From SM23-73-3 sp964580215 (GTDB lineage: Bacteria; Zixibacteria; MSB-5A5; SM1-73): a stretch of DNA of 64,000 nt. The notes under the pieces were generated by a model that saw nothing but the letters and a program-made list of their open reading frames with translations, was not told the DNA's origin and did not search any database. A program made the position numbers and the translations under genes. The stretch covers positions 57,010 to 121,009 of the forward strand of contig CAZOJT010000004.1 in NCBI GenBank assembly GCA_964580215.1, given 5' to 3'. Position 1 is the stretch's first letter. The number at the start of each line of letters is the position of its first letter. Below, in pieces: positions 25,016-33,364 of this stretch.

Positions 25016-26035
25016 TTATGCTAACCGAGAAAGCACAGCTTGAAGAACCTCTTCAGTTGTGATATCGTTCATACATCGAAAATGCTTCTGAGGACATTTC
25101 CCTCTTCCATGTATCCCGCAGGGACGACAATCCATTTTTTTTTCGATGATCAGATGACCCTCTCCATGTGGAGCAAAACCAAACTCCGGAATGGTGGAGC
25201 CAAATATCGCCACCACCGGTTTTCTCATGGCAGAGGCTATATGAACAGGTGCACTATCGTTGGAAAGAATCACCTTGCAAAATGAAATTATGGCGGCGGA
25301 CTGCAAGATGTCGGTCCTTCCGGCTAAAATCGCCGGCTTATCCGTCATCAGATTAGCGATTCTTTCGCAAAGATTTCGATCATCTTCTGAGCCCAGAAAA
25401 ACCACCTTCGCTTCTTTTTTCAATAGGAGATCGGAAACTTCTGCAAATCTTTCTGGCAGCCATCTTTTGGTTGCCCACACCGAGCCGGGAGCAATGCCCA
25501 CTATTTTATCCCCCTCTCTTATACCAGAATCAAGCAGTAACTTGCGGGCATAAGAAAAATCTTCAGACGAGGGAAAAAGTTCAGGTGATGGTTCCATTAA
25601 GTGGGGATTGAAGCTTGAAAGCAAAGAAAGATTGCGATCCACCTCATGGATGTTGAGAGGATAAACTACCTTATGTGTAAAAAGAAAGGAGCCGGTGCTT
25701 TTGTCAAAGCCGATTCTTTGAGGAATCCCGGAAAGATAAGCTAAAAGTGCGCTCCGCAAAGACCTGTGAGGTATCACCGCCAGATCGAATTTTCTCTCTC
25801 TGATTTTGGTCATAATTTGAAGAAAACTTCCAACCCCCTTCTTTTTTCTTTTATCGTAGACTAAGATTTCGTTTAAGTGAGGATTGTTTTCCAGAACTTT
25901 CTTTGTTTCGGGAATAAGCAAAAAAGAGATAAATGAATCTAAAGAAAGCTCTCTTAACGCTTTAATCAATGGGGTGCAGAGTATGACGTCCCCCAGGAAG
26001 GCAGTTTGAATAATCAGAATTCGCTTATATTTCAT
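25016..26035 (-). CDS. waaF: ADP-heptose:LPS heptosyltransferase (glycosyltransferase family 9, WaaF type)
   Basis: 339 residues, GT-B fold. N-terminal RILIIQTAFLGDVILCTPLIKAL and the donor-binding APGSVWATKRWLPERFAEV are typical, as are LSNDSAPVHIASAM and AIFGSTIPEFGFAP. The Cys-rich C-terminal stretch MDCRPCGIHGRGKCP is characteristic of heptosyltransferase II. It adds heptose to the LPS inner core at the cytoplasmic face of the inner membrane. Together with the acyltransferase upstream, it indicates an LPS-bearing outer membrane. The gene is cut off from that neighbour by the 25-bp tandem array. Confidence 0.88.
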   Translation of the reverse strand: MKYKRILIIQTAFLGDVILCTPLIKALRELSLDSFISFLLIPETKKVLENNPHLNEILVYDKRKKKGVGSFLQIMTKIRERKFDLAVIPHRSLRSALLAYLSGIPQRIGFDKSTGSFLFTHKVVYPLNIHEVDRNLSLLSSFNPHLMEPSPELFPSSEDFSYARKLLLDSGIREGDKIVGIAPGSVWATKRWLPERFAEVSDLLLKKEAKVVFLGSEDDRNLCERIANLMTDKPAILAGRTDILQSAAIISFCKVILSNDSAPVHIASAMRKPVVAIFGSTIPEFGFAPHGEGHLIIEKKMDCRPCGIHGRGKCPQKHFRCMNDITTEEVLQAVLSRLA

Positions 26036-26130
26036 TTCCTATGGATCTCATTTGAGTTCCTATGGATTCAAATGAACAACTGACCTGCGGACATCTTGAT
26101 TTGAATTGAAAAATTCTTGTCTTTTTTTAC

Positions 26131-26190
26131 CTCTCCCCTGCCTCTGGCGGGATTTTCAACATGAAATGGAGAGGGGGACGGGGGGGGTGA
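26131..26190. repeat. CCTCTCCCC...GGGGTGAGG palindromic element
   Basis: An inverted repeat with CCTCTCCCCTGCC on one side and GGGGGGGTGAGG on the other encloses GGCGGGATTTTCAACATGAAA. A related element is at 32849-32924. This is one part of the gene-free stretch 26036-26559; the rest is the tandem array listed next. Confidence 0.6.
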
Positions 26191-26245
26191 GGTCCCACAC
26201 CATCAACCTTGTTGCAATCTTTCTTATCTCTATGAATTTCCATCT

Positions 26246-26560
26246 GTTCAATCCGTTTCATCCGTTGACCGTTCAATCCGTTTTATCCGTTGACCATTCA
26301 ATCCGTTTTATCCGTTGACCGTTCAATCCGTTTTATCCGTTGACCGTTCAATCCGCTTTATCCGTTGACCGTTCAATCCGTTTCATCCGTTGACCATTCA
26401 ATCCGCTTCATCCGTTGACCGTTCAATCCGTTTTATCCGTTGACCGTTCAATCCGTTTCATCCGTTGACCATTCAATCCGTTTCATCCGTTGACCATTCA
26501 ATCCGTTTCATCCGTTGACCGTTCAATCCGTTTCATCCGTTGACCATTTCATCTGTTGAC
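26246..26560. repeat. 25-bp tandem repeat array, 12 units, abutting the acyltransferase stop codon
   Basis: Twelve head-to-tail units with an exact 25-base period start at 26246, 26271 and so on to 26521. On the - strand each unit is GGATGAAAC + GGATTGAAC + GGTCAAC, with Y/R variation at a few positions. A degenerate partial unit continues to the TAG stop of the acyltransferase gene at 26560-26562, so the array starts at the end of that gene. No unique spacers lie between units, so it is not CRISPR. No reading frame of merit crosses it. Confidence 0.92.
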
Positions 26561-27453
26561 TAATACTCTTTGGTGGTGCTTTTCCACCGGCGATGAGGCC
26601 AGAACCAGTGATCCGGATACTTGCGAATATAGCTTTCTAATACGCTGGTATATGCCTGGGTCAGGTTTTTTATGTCTTCTTCTTTGTCAGAGGTTTTCTC
26701 AACAAATATTGGCTTTTCTATAATTATTCTTTGCTTTTTTTTATTTTCTCTGATAATGAATGCCATGATGATGGGAACGTCCATCTTCAGGGCAAAAGCC
26801 GCCGGGCCTTTGGGGGTTGAGGCAGGACGATTAAAAAACTCCACCACTGTTCCGTCACTGCCTGCATCCTGATCCGAGAGCATAGCCACAAACCGATTAT
26901 TCTTCAAGGCTCGTATGATCCCCTTGGCCGCCGCTCCCATTTTGATTATTCCAATTCCCACCGATCTTCTATAATCGTTCATCAAGTTATCCACCAGGAG
27001 ATTATGCTGTTCACCCACCAGAAAATCAACCGGATACCCTTTTTGTCTTGTGGCCGCCCCCATCAACTCCCAACTGCCAAAATGCCCTGCCACCAGAACC
27101 GCCCCTCTTCCCTTTCTCAACGCTTCATCGAAGTGTTCTGTCCCCTCAAATTCTACCATCCTCAAGATTTTTTCTTTATCCAAAGAAGGGAACAACGAGT
27201 ACTCCACCATAGATTTTCCTATGTTCTGGTAAGCTCGGCGTCCGATTTTTGCCAACCCATCTTTGCCTTTGCCCAATGAATTTTTTAAATTGATCAAAGT
27301 TACTTTTCGTCTCATCCTCAAAACGTCAAAAGTCAGCCATCCCAGAAAGGATCCCAGAGCAAGTGCCAGGCGATAGGGAATTATCCTGGCGAAAGCACCT
27401 ACAAGATAAGTAATCCAGTATTCTATCCTATGTTTGATCGTCCGAGAATTCAT
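26560..27453 (-). CDS. Lysophospholipid / lipid A acyltransferase (LpxL-HtrB family)
   Basis: 297 residues. An N-terminal hydrophobic anchor, the catalytic HFGSWE motif (His-x4-Glu, residues ~124-129), QDAGSDGTVVEFFNRPASTP, and the C-terminal signature YPDHWFWPHRRWK are all present. LpxL/LpxM-type enzymes add secondary acyl chains to lipid A; the close link with waaF supports this role. The start overlaps the end of the membrane metallopeptidase gene by 26 bases, so the two are coupled. The TAG stop is flush with the 25-bp tandem array. Confidence 0.88.
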   Translation of the reverse strand: MNSRTIKHRIEYWITYLVGAFARIIPYRLALALGSFLGWLTFDVLRMRRKVTLINLKNSLGKGKDGLAKIGRRAYQNIGKSMVEYSLFPSLDKEKILRMVEFEGTEHFDEALRKGRGAVLVAGHFGSWELMGAATRQKGYPVDFLVGEQHNLLVDNLMNDYRRSVGIGIIKMGAAAKGIIRALKNNRFVAMLSDQDAGSDGTVVEFFNRPASTPKGPAAFALKMDVPIIMAFIIRENKKKQRIIIEKPIFVEKTSDKEEDIKNLTQAYTSVLESYIRKYPDHWFWPHRRWKSTTKEY

Positions 27454-28354
27454 CGAGCCTCTTTATCCCTTGTTCTTCCAGCCCCCATTCTTTCAAGGTC
27501 TTCTTGGTATATCGTCTTTTAAGAAGATAGAGAAATACAATCAAAAAAGCAAGTCCGATCCAGATGAGGAAGGTATCTCCAAAGAAACTCACCCAATTGT
27601 ATTTTGCTTTGATATATTTCTCAAACTCCAATTGAAAGAAAAGATAATTTGATCCTATGGTTCTCATAAATGCTAAATCTATGCTGGTACCATTTGCCAG
27701 ATGAGTCACCAGCTCCTTTATTGTTCCCTCGCCATATTCACGGTAAAGATAGGAAACTGCCAAGAAGCTTTCCGTATATGCTAATTGAGCTTTGCTCTCC
27801 CTGAAGGCATTTACAGACTCTATCTGGGATAGGGGAAGAACCGAGCCGGTCAAAACCGCACGGGCTACGGCCACATCCTGTCCAATCCTCCACTCTTGAG
27901 ATTGATACATGGCAAATCCCTCATCCAGCCAGCGGGGAATCCTTTTCCCCTGAGAAAGTCTCCCCAGGAATATGTGGGCTAACTCATGAGTGACCACCTG
28001 AGAGAAGGGGCGATAATATTTAAACCGAAGCGGGGATTTCAGGATGATCAAATTACGAGTGGGAATGGCGCATCCCACTCCCCATTCCGGAAAATTGCTT
28101 CCCAATATCAAACGAAACTCTTCTTCGGTATCTGCCACATAAACGCTTACCACGTCGGTTAAGGAGTCCTCCAAAAAATCAGAGATTTTTTGATAGGAGG
28201 ATTTAAGTATAACCTTCACTTCGGAAGCAACATTTTCATCATGAGCGTGAATGTCAAAATGAGGAGCGTTTAAGCTAAGTTGAGGAAAGGAAAATTGAGG
28301 AAAGAAAAAAACAACGAAAATCAGGATGCTAATTATATGGGTTAAATGCCTCAT
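27428..28354 (-). CDS. Membrane-anchored gluzincin-type metallopeptidase (peptidase MA-like)
   Basis: 308 residues. A signal peptide (residues ~8-25), a soluble domain with the zinc motif H123-E-L-A-H127 and third ligand E145 in RWLDEGFAMYQ, then a single C-terminal membrane span (~255-275) with a short cytoplasmic tail. This is the 'peptidase MA-like' arrangement, probably a periplasmic protease; substrates are unknown. It ends with a 26-base overlap into the LpxL-like gene. Catalytic residues are complete, so activity is likely. Confidence 0.85.
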   Translation of the reverse strand: MRHLTHIISILIFVVFFFPQFSFPQLSLNAPHFDIHAHDENVASEVKVILKSSYQKISDFLEDSLTDVVSVYVADTEEEFRLILGSNFPEWGVGCAIPTRNLIILKSPLRFKYYRPFSQVVTHELAHIFLGRLSQGKRIPRWLDEGFAMYQSQEWRIGQDVAVARAVLTGSVLPLSQIESVNAFRESKAQLAYTESFLAVSYLYREYGEGTIKELVTHLANGTSIDLAFMRTIGSNYLFFQLEFEKYIKAKYNWVSFFGDTFLIWIGLAFLIVFLYLLKRRYTKKTLKEWGLEEQGIKRLDEFSDDQT

Positions 28355-28435
28355 TCATCTTTTCGACTGGATTATTCCACCATCTGTTTGATAAACCTAA
28401 AGGACAAAAAGCGTCTCCATGTATTGAGAAAACTG

Positions 28436-28599
28436 GTAGCCGCAGGCTTCAGCCTGCGTTCTTCTCGCACCCTGAAGGGTGCGGCTACACAAACCTCTCC
28501 CTCTCCCATGAAATGGAGAGGAGGCTAAGATGTATGGCGTAGGGACGGGCTTGTCCCTGTCCTAACTCCATAGCGGACAACCACAAGGGCTGTCCCTAC
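28436..28599. repeat. Two palindromic elements in the gap 28355-28669
   Basis: GTAGCCGCAGGCTTC...GGGTGCGGCTAC spans 28436-28488 and contains two nested hairpins. GTAGGGACGGGC...GGGCTGTCCCTAC spans 28539-28599 and is an inverse copy of 2401-2462. Bases 28605-28660 carry four ATTCGTCAT-type words. No gene is seen in this 315-base gap. Confidence 0.7.
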
Positions 28600-28669
28600 A
28601 TCTTTTATTCGTCATCCTTCATTCGTCATTTTGTTATTCGTCATCCATCATTCGTCATGCTTTTTCATT

Positions 28670-31108
28670 TTATTTTTTCTTCTTCTTTAACAAATCCTTA
28701 AACAGATCCTCTGCTTTCTCTTTCAACTGATCTTTTATCTCATCTTTTTTTTCTTCGGCTTTTGCTTTCATTTGATCTTTAAGTTTCTTTTCTGCTCTGG
28801 AGGTATCTAAGGCAAACTCCGGATTTTTGGCAAGACCGCTTATTTTTATATCCAGAACCACCCTTCCCTGTTCGTTTTTGAGATAATCCGAAAGATCGCC
28901 TAAAGCATCGAATCTTAAAGAAAGCTCAGGTGAGAGAACCGCAGTCAGCATGTAGTCTAAAGATCCATCCAGTCCCACCGACCCGATGAGCTCAAAATCG
29001 CCATCTTTAGTGGTGGCAGAAAAATCGTCAAACCATACCCGTTCATCGGTAATTCTAAAGGAATTTCTCAGGTTTTTTATCTTTTGTTCCTTAAAGCTTT
29101 TCATTTTCACAAAAGAAGCAAGCTTGTCCAAAAGCTCCCAGTTAACCAGCTTCCCATCAGCAAAAGTAGCCGTTCCGTTGGCGGAAAGTGACCTTTGAAT
29201 CTCCTCCAACCGATTGCCCTTCCCGGAGAAGTTGGCATTCAGATTTAGTTTGCCGAAAAGCCGATCATCAAAAGCGGTGAATCTGGAAAGAAAATCATTT
29301 GCCTCAATCTGGTTGGCGGTCACATTCATATCATATTGTATATGATCTATATCGTTCAGATCACATGTCACCTCCCCGCCCAGCGATCCAGAAAACACTT
29401 GGGCAACTATGTTATCCAGACGTAATACGCCATCGGTAACATCTAAACTGGCAGAGAGATTGTTAAATTCCATCTCTTTAAAGATAGCTCTTTTAATGAA
29501 GATCTGCCCTCCCACGTTTATATCTGGCAAAAGGATGCTATCAGCGCCTGGGGTTTTCTCTTTGGCTTCATCTTCACCAGAGATTGGGAAAATCTCATCT
29601 AAATCTAAAAATGGAGAATCAAGGCTGAAACTGAAAAGAGGTTTTTCCTTTCCCGGCGATAGAAAATGAGGAATAGCTCCATAGATTTTTCCCTGAAGAT
29701 TCAACGAGGATTTACCTAAGGACAGACTCAAGTTGGGGATGTCGATGTCTCCTCCTTTAAAGGTGATGCCCGCATCCAAATTTCTGATAGGAACTCCCAG
29801 AGCGGAAGTTGCCACCTCCGCTTTTTGTAAGTCAACTCGCCCGGAGAAATTCATTCTTTCTAACTTTTTGACCTTGCCGTAGGCTTTAACATTTATATCT
29901 GCCTGCCCCGCCAGGCTGGTTTTTTCAGGGAAGCTGACAAATTCTTCTAAAAGGGCGAGGTCGAACTTAGTTTTCAGCTCTGAAGTGAGATTTGGATCAG
30001 AGAAATCTTCCACCACCAGTTTGAGTTCCATGGCGGCTTCTCCCAGTTTTGCCTCAGACGAGAAAAAGCTCAAACTGTGATTGTTGAAATTTATCTCCCC
30101 ATAGGGCATGCTAAACGGCTTGGGCACACCAACAAAATCAATCTTTACTTTCTGGAAAGTAATCTTTCCCTGTATTTGCGGAAGAAGCTTTGCTTTTGTT
30201 CCTCCCTGAAAAGAAGCTGATATGGTAACGGTGCCTGAGGTTTTGAGTTGATTTAAGGGTGAAGACTCTTCTTTGTGCAAAGAGGCAAACACATCCTCCA
30301 AAGCAATCTTATCCGATTCGACAGTCAAATTCAAAATAGGATCGGTGCTCACTTTTTCTACCTTTCCCTTCACATCCAACCTTACTTTTGCAATGCCGAT
30401 TTTCGCAGATCTTATATCTAAGAAGTCTTTTGGCATATTGAAATTTATATCATGTTCTAAGGAAAAGGTAAGCGGGGGAAGCGTCCCTTTATAATTAGGG
30501 AGATTTAACTCGATTCGATCCACCGTGATTTTTCCGGTGACTTTCGCATTCTCCATCTTTTCGTCTAAGGAGAGTTTGGCGTTCTGTTCATACTGATACA
30601 GAAGGATCCATTTCTTATCCTTGTTATCTATATAGAGAATCTTGCCATTTGTTATTTGTAACCGATCAAAAGCTACAGGTATAACAATAGCGCCGCCCTC
30701 AGCTTTAGTCAAATCTTCAAAGTTGGAGATTCCTTTTCTATTCTTTTCCAGGTTAATTTCCGGACTCTGAAGTATCAATTTTTTGATCTCTATTCTTTTG
30801 CGAAGAAGGGGTAAGAATTTGACCCGGATGGATAGCTGGTCGAACTTGAAAAGTTCCTCCTGGACAAATCCCGGAGGATTCAAAACCCTCATCCCCTCCA
30901 CGTCTACCCCCAGACCACCAAAGATGGAGACCATAATATCATCAATTTCCACCTCCCGTTTGAGCGCCTCTTCAATCTTGGGAACCAATAAAGAAAGAAG
31001 CTTCTCCTTGGTGAAAATAATTTTCACCACCACAGAAGTTAAAATAAGCAGTATGATTATCCCGACAACGATTCCGATCAAAATCTTCAATCCCTTTTTC
31101 GATTTCAT
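28670..31108 (-). CDS. AsmA-family protein (envelope-spanning lipid-transfer-like)
   Basis: 812 residues. One N-terminal membrane anchor (residues ~8-30) is followed by the AsmA start (VPKIEEALKREVEIDDIMVSIFGGLGVDVEGM), a long beta-rich region and the AsmA C-terminal part (LNANFSGKGNRLEEIQRSLSANG, DFELIGSVGLDGSLDYMLTAVL). AsmA-like proteins are periplasmic bridge-type proteins related to TamB/YhdP that are thought to move phospholipids to the outer membrane. The last ~45 residues form a Lys/Glu-rich helix ending in KKKKK, unusual for the family. A second protein of this superfamily, TamB, lies at 38918-42511. Confidence 0.87.
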   Translation of the reverse strand: MKSKKGLKILIGIVVGIIILLILTSVVVKIIFTKEKLLSLLVPKIEEALKREVEIDDIMVSIFGGLGVDVEGMRVLNPPGFVQEELFKFDQLSIRVKFLPLLRKRIEIKKLILQSPEINLEKNRKGISNFEDLTKAEGGAIVIPVAFDRLQITNGKILYIDNKDKKWILLYQYEQNAKLSLDEKMENAKVTGKITVDRIELNLPNYKGTLPPLTFSLEHDINFNMPKDFLDIRSAKIGIAKVRLDVKGKVEKVSTDPILNLTVESDKIALEDVFASLHKEESSPLNQLKTSGTVTISASFQGGTKAKLLPQIQGKITFQKVKIDFVGVPKPFSMPYGEINFNNHSLSFFSSEAKLGEAAMELKLVVEDFSDPNLTSELKTKFDLALLEEFVSFPEKTSLAGQADINVKAYGKVKKLERMNFSGRVDLQKAEVATSALGVPIRNLDAGITFKGGDIDIPNLSLSLGKSSLNLQGKIYGAIPHFLSPGKEKPLFSFSLDSPFLDLDEIFPISGEDEAKEKTPGADSILLPDINVGGQIFIKRAIFKEMEFNNLSASLDVTDGVLRLDNIVAQVFSGSLGGEVTCDLNDIDHIQYDMNVTANQIEANDFLSRFTAFDDRLFGKLNLNANFSGKGNRLEEIQRSLSANGTATFADGKLVNWELLDKLASFVKMKSFKEQKIKNLRNSFRITDERVWFDDFSATTKDGDFELIGSVGLDGSLDYMLTAVLSPELSLRFDALGDLSDYLKNEQGRVVLDIKISGLAKNPEFALDTSRAEKKLKDQMKAKAEEKKDEIKDQLKEKAEDLFKDLLKKKKK

Positions 31109-31197
31109 GAATATTTCCTTTTTGAGAGGTATGCCAATTTGGGCATTATATCAAATGTATGTGCTTTTACTGATCACCTTTCCCAAAACACCCTCCC

Positions 31198-31545
31198 ACC
31201 TATCCGTTTCATCCGCTTAATCCGTTGACCGTTTCATCCGTTTGATCCGTTGACCTTCTCATCCGTTCCATCCGTTGACCTTCTCATCCGTTTGATCCGC
31301 TCAATCTGTTGGTCGCCTCATCCGCTTAATCCGCTCCATCCGTTGACCGTTTCATCCGTTTGATCCGTTGACCTTCTCATCCGTTTGATCCGCTCAATCT
31401 GTTGGTCGCCTCATCCGNNNNNNNNNNNNNNNNNNNNNNNNNNNNNNNNNNNNNNNNNNNNNNNNNNNNNNNNNNNNNNNNNNNNNNNNNNNNNNNNNNN
31501 NNNNNNNNNNNNNNNNNCTTAATCCGCTCCATCCGTTGACCACTT
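31198..31545. repeat. Degenerate GGATGAAAC-type array interrupted by the assembly gap
   Basis: On the + strand the array is built of ATCCGTTTCATCCG, TTGATCCG, CTCAATCTGTTGGTCGCC and TTGACC words, the same family as 26246-26560 but with mixed unit lengths and a ~93-118 base higher-order repeat. It continues on the far side of the N run to about 31545, within the end of mnmA. Bases 31109-31197 hold nothing else I can identify. Confidence 0.9.
31418..31517. other. Assembly gap, 100 N
   Basis: Exactly 100 ambiguous bases, the conventional placeholder for a gap of unknown length. The flanks (…CTCATCCG before, CTTAATCCGCTCCATCCG after) are contiguous in an uninterrupted copy at ~31313-31345, so the break was probably caused by the repeat array and need not hide a gene. 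Confidence 0.98.
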
Positions 31546-32707
31546 TCTCTATTACCCCTCCCCCCAAAACCACCTCCCCCTGATAGAACACCGCAGATTG
31601 TCCCGGAGTGATGGCGCGTTCAGGTTGATTGAATTTAACCATAACCTGGTCTTCCGTCAATGGAGAAATTCTTCCCTTTTGAGGAATGTGTTGATACCTA
31701 ATCTTTATTTCACAATCTGTCTCTTTATCCAAATTATCAAAAGCGATCCAGTTTACATTAGTGACTACAAAAGATGATTTGAAAAGTTCCTCATTTTCAC
31801 CCACGTAGATGGCATTTTTTTCTGCATCGATTCGCACCACATACATAGGTTTTCCCAGGGCAACTCTCAAGCCCCTTCTCTGCCCGATGGTGTAAAATAG
31901 GATTCCCTTATGTTCACCTATTTTTTCGCCTTTCAAGTCAAAGATAGGACCTGGCTGAATCTTTTCCCCTTGCCCCTTGCCCCTTGACCCTTGCCCTGAA
32001 CCGTTCTGGTTCAGGGCTTGACCCTTACTGCCAACCCATTCCTTTATGAATCTGGGATAATCATCATCTGTCACAAAGCAAATCTCCTGACTTTCCTCTC
32101 TTTGGGCAACCTTCAAGCCATGCTCTTTTGCTAAAGCCCTGACCTGTTTTTTGGTCATCTCTCCCAACGGGAACAAGGTTTGACCCAAGTCTTTTTGGGA
32201 AAGTCCCCACAGGGCATAAGATTGGTCACGGCTTGGATCGACCCCCTTTAACAGCAGGAATCTTTTGAGTTTTTCGTCGTGTCGTATTCGGGCGTAATGT
32301 CCGGTGGAGATGAAGCTTGCCCCTAAGGACTTAGCCTTTTCCCATAAACTTTCCCACTTGATCCTGGTGTTGCAGATTATGCATGGATTAGGCGTTCTTC
32401 CTTTGATATACTCCTCCACGAAGTTAGAGACGACCTCTCTTTTGAAGTCATCTCCTATATCTACTACATAGTGAGGAATTCCCATCATCTGGCAAACTGT
32501 CCGGGCATCATTTAATGCTTCCGGGGAACAGCATCGTCCGTCCGGGTGAGGCTCCCCGCCCACTTCCTTTAAATCCCACAACTTCATGGAGATTCCCACC
32601 ACCTGGTAGCCTTTCTGCTTCAACAAAAAAGCCACCAGTGAACTGTCCACCCCTCCACTCATCGCCACCACCACTAATGGGCTTTCGTCTTTTGGATTTT
32701 TCGTCAT
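31518..32707 (-). CDS. mnmA: tRNA-specific 2-thiouridylase MnmA, 3' end running into repeat array and gap
   Basis: It thiolates U34 of Lys/Glu/Gln tRNAs with sulfur passed from IscS, encoded just upstream. PP-loop AMSGGVDSS (residues 15-23), catalytic Cys109 in TPNPCIICNTRIKW and Cys210 in EICFVTDDDYPRF are intact, as are TIGQRRGLRVALG and the C-terminal barrel ending GEVVLGGGVIEK. Two oddities stand out. Residues 227-247 are an extra Gly/Gln/Ser-rich loop encoded by inserted repeat DNA between WVG and EKIQPGP. The normal end after GGG is followed not by a stop but by codons made of the GGTCAACGGAT repeat, reaching the N run. True stop unknown. Confidence 0.92.
31967..32029. repeat. 63-base in-frame repeat insertion inside mnmA
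   Basis: Composed of CCTTGCCCCTTG words plus a 23-base palindrome (arms CCCTGAACC at 31994-32002 and GGTTCAGGG at 32008-32016, loop of five). The palindrome is flanked by 10-base direct repeats CTTGACCCTT at 31983-31992 and 32017-32026. Related words occur in intergenic DNA at 36873-36900, 48327-48350 and 48573-48612. Confidence 0.8.
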
Positions 32708-32848
32708 ACTTTTGTTTTCAACTAACTCAAAAATTTGCCTATTGTTGCGTCAGGATATTGTCCATTTGGATCTTGAGATTATCCTAGCGCAAACACTATT
32801 ATATTAGAAAAGCATCTGGACTACAAAGTCCCGATGCAACCAAGATGA

Positions 32849-32924
32849 CCTCACCCCCTATCCTCCTCTCCCCCGCCTCCGGCAGGATTTTCAACATAAA
32901 ATAGAGAGGGGGTAGGGGGTGAGG
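32849..32924. repeat. CCTCACCCCC...GGGGGTGAGG palindromic element downstream of iscU
   Basis: The arms CCTCACCCCCTA and TAGGGGGTGAGG enclose GGCAGGATTTTCAACATAAAA. It is a relative of 26131-26190 and shares the GGATTTTCAA core with the start of membrane-TPR paralog C (20806-20826). It lies between iscU and mnmA in an otherwise gene-free 271-base gap. Confidence 0.7.
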
Positions 32925-32978
32925 TAGTTTGCACCATCTTTAATTGTGGAATCATCCCAAATTTTTATTTTTGATTTT

Positions 32979-33347
32979 TTAATTTCGCTTTTTTTTATAA
33001 TCCTCTATCGCCTTACGCAGGGCATCTGCCGCCAGATTGGAGCAGTGCATTTTGATGGGGGGCAATCCATCTAATGCTTCTGCCACCGTATTCCTGGAGA
33101 TCTTTTCAGCCTCCCTTAAGGTTTTGCCTTTCACCAGCTCGGTCACCATGCTGGAGGTGGCTATGGCGGCACCACAGCCGAAGGTTTTGAATTTAGCGTC
33201 AACGATTCGATTGTCTTTGACTTTAATGTAAAGCTTCATTATGTCCCCGCATACCGGATTCCCAATCTCTCCCACGCCATCTGCATCTTCGATCTCTCCC
33301 ACATTGCGGGGATTCTGGAAATGTTCCATTACCTTTGCGCTATACAT
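32979..33347 (-). CDS. iscU: Fe-S cluster scaffold protein (IscU/NifU N-terminal type)
   Basis: 122 residues. The three cluster-ligand cysteines are present: Cys33 in NPVCGD, Cys58 in FGCGAAIATSS and Cys102 in KMHCSNLAADAL, with the labile-cluster Asp35. It receives sulfur from IscS and iron to assemble [2Fe-2S]/[4Fe-4S] clusters. It is the third gene of iscR-iscS-iscU, 17 bases after iscS. The sequence carries only the scaffold domain, without the NifU C-terminal parts; an LPPIKMHC motif resembles the LPPVK chaperone-recognition loop of IscU. Confidence 0.94.
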   Translation of the reverse strand: MYSAKVMEHFQNPRNVGEIEDADGVGEIGNPVCGDIMKLYIKVKDNRIVDAKFKTFGCGAAIATSSMVTELVKGKTLREAEKISRNTVAEALDGLPPIKMHCSNLAADALRKAIEDYKKKRN

Positions 33348-33364
33348 TCTTTCTCCTGCATTCT

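Noticed and set aside
26246..26560. Possible CRISPR array
   Set aside because: Units are strictly head-to-tail at 25 bases with no unique spacers, and no cas genes are in the window.
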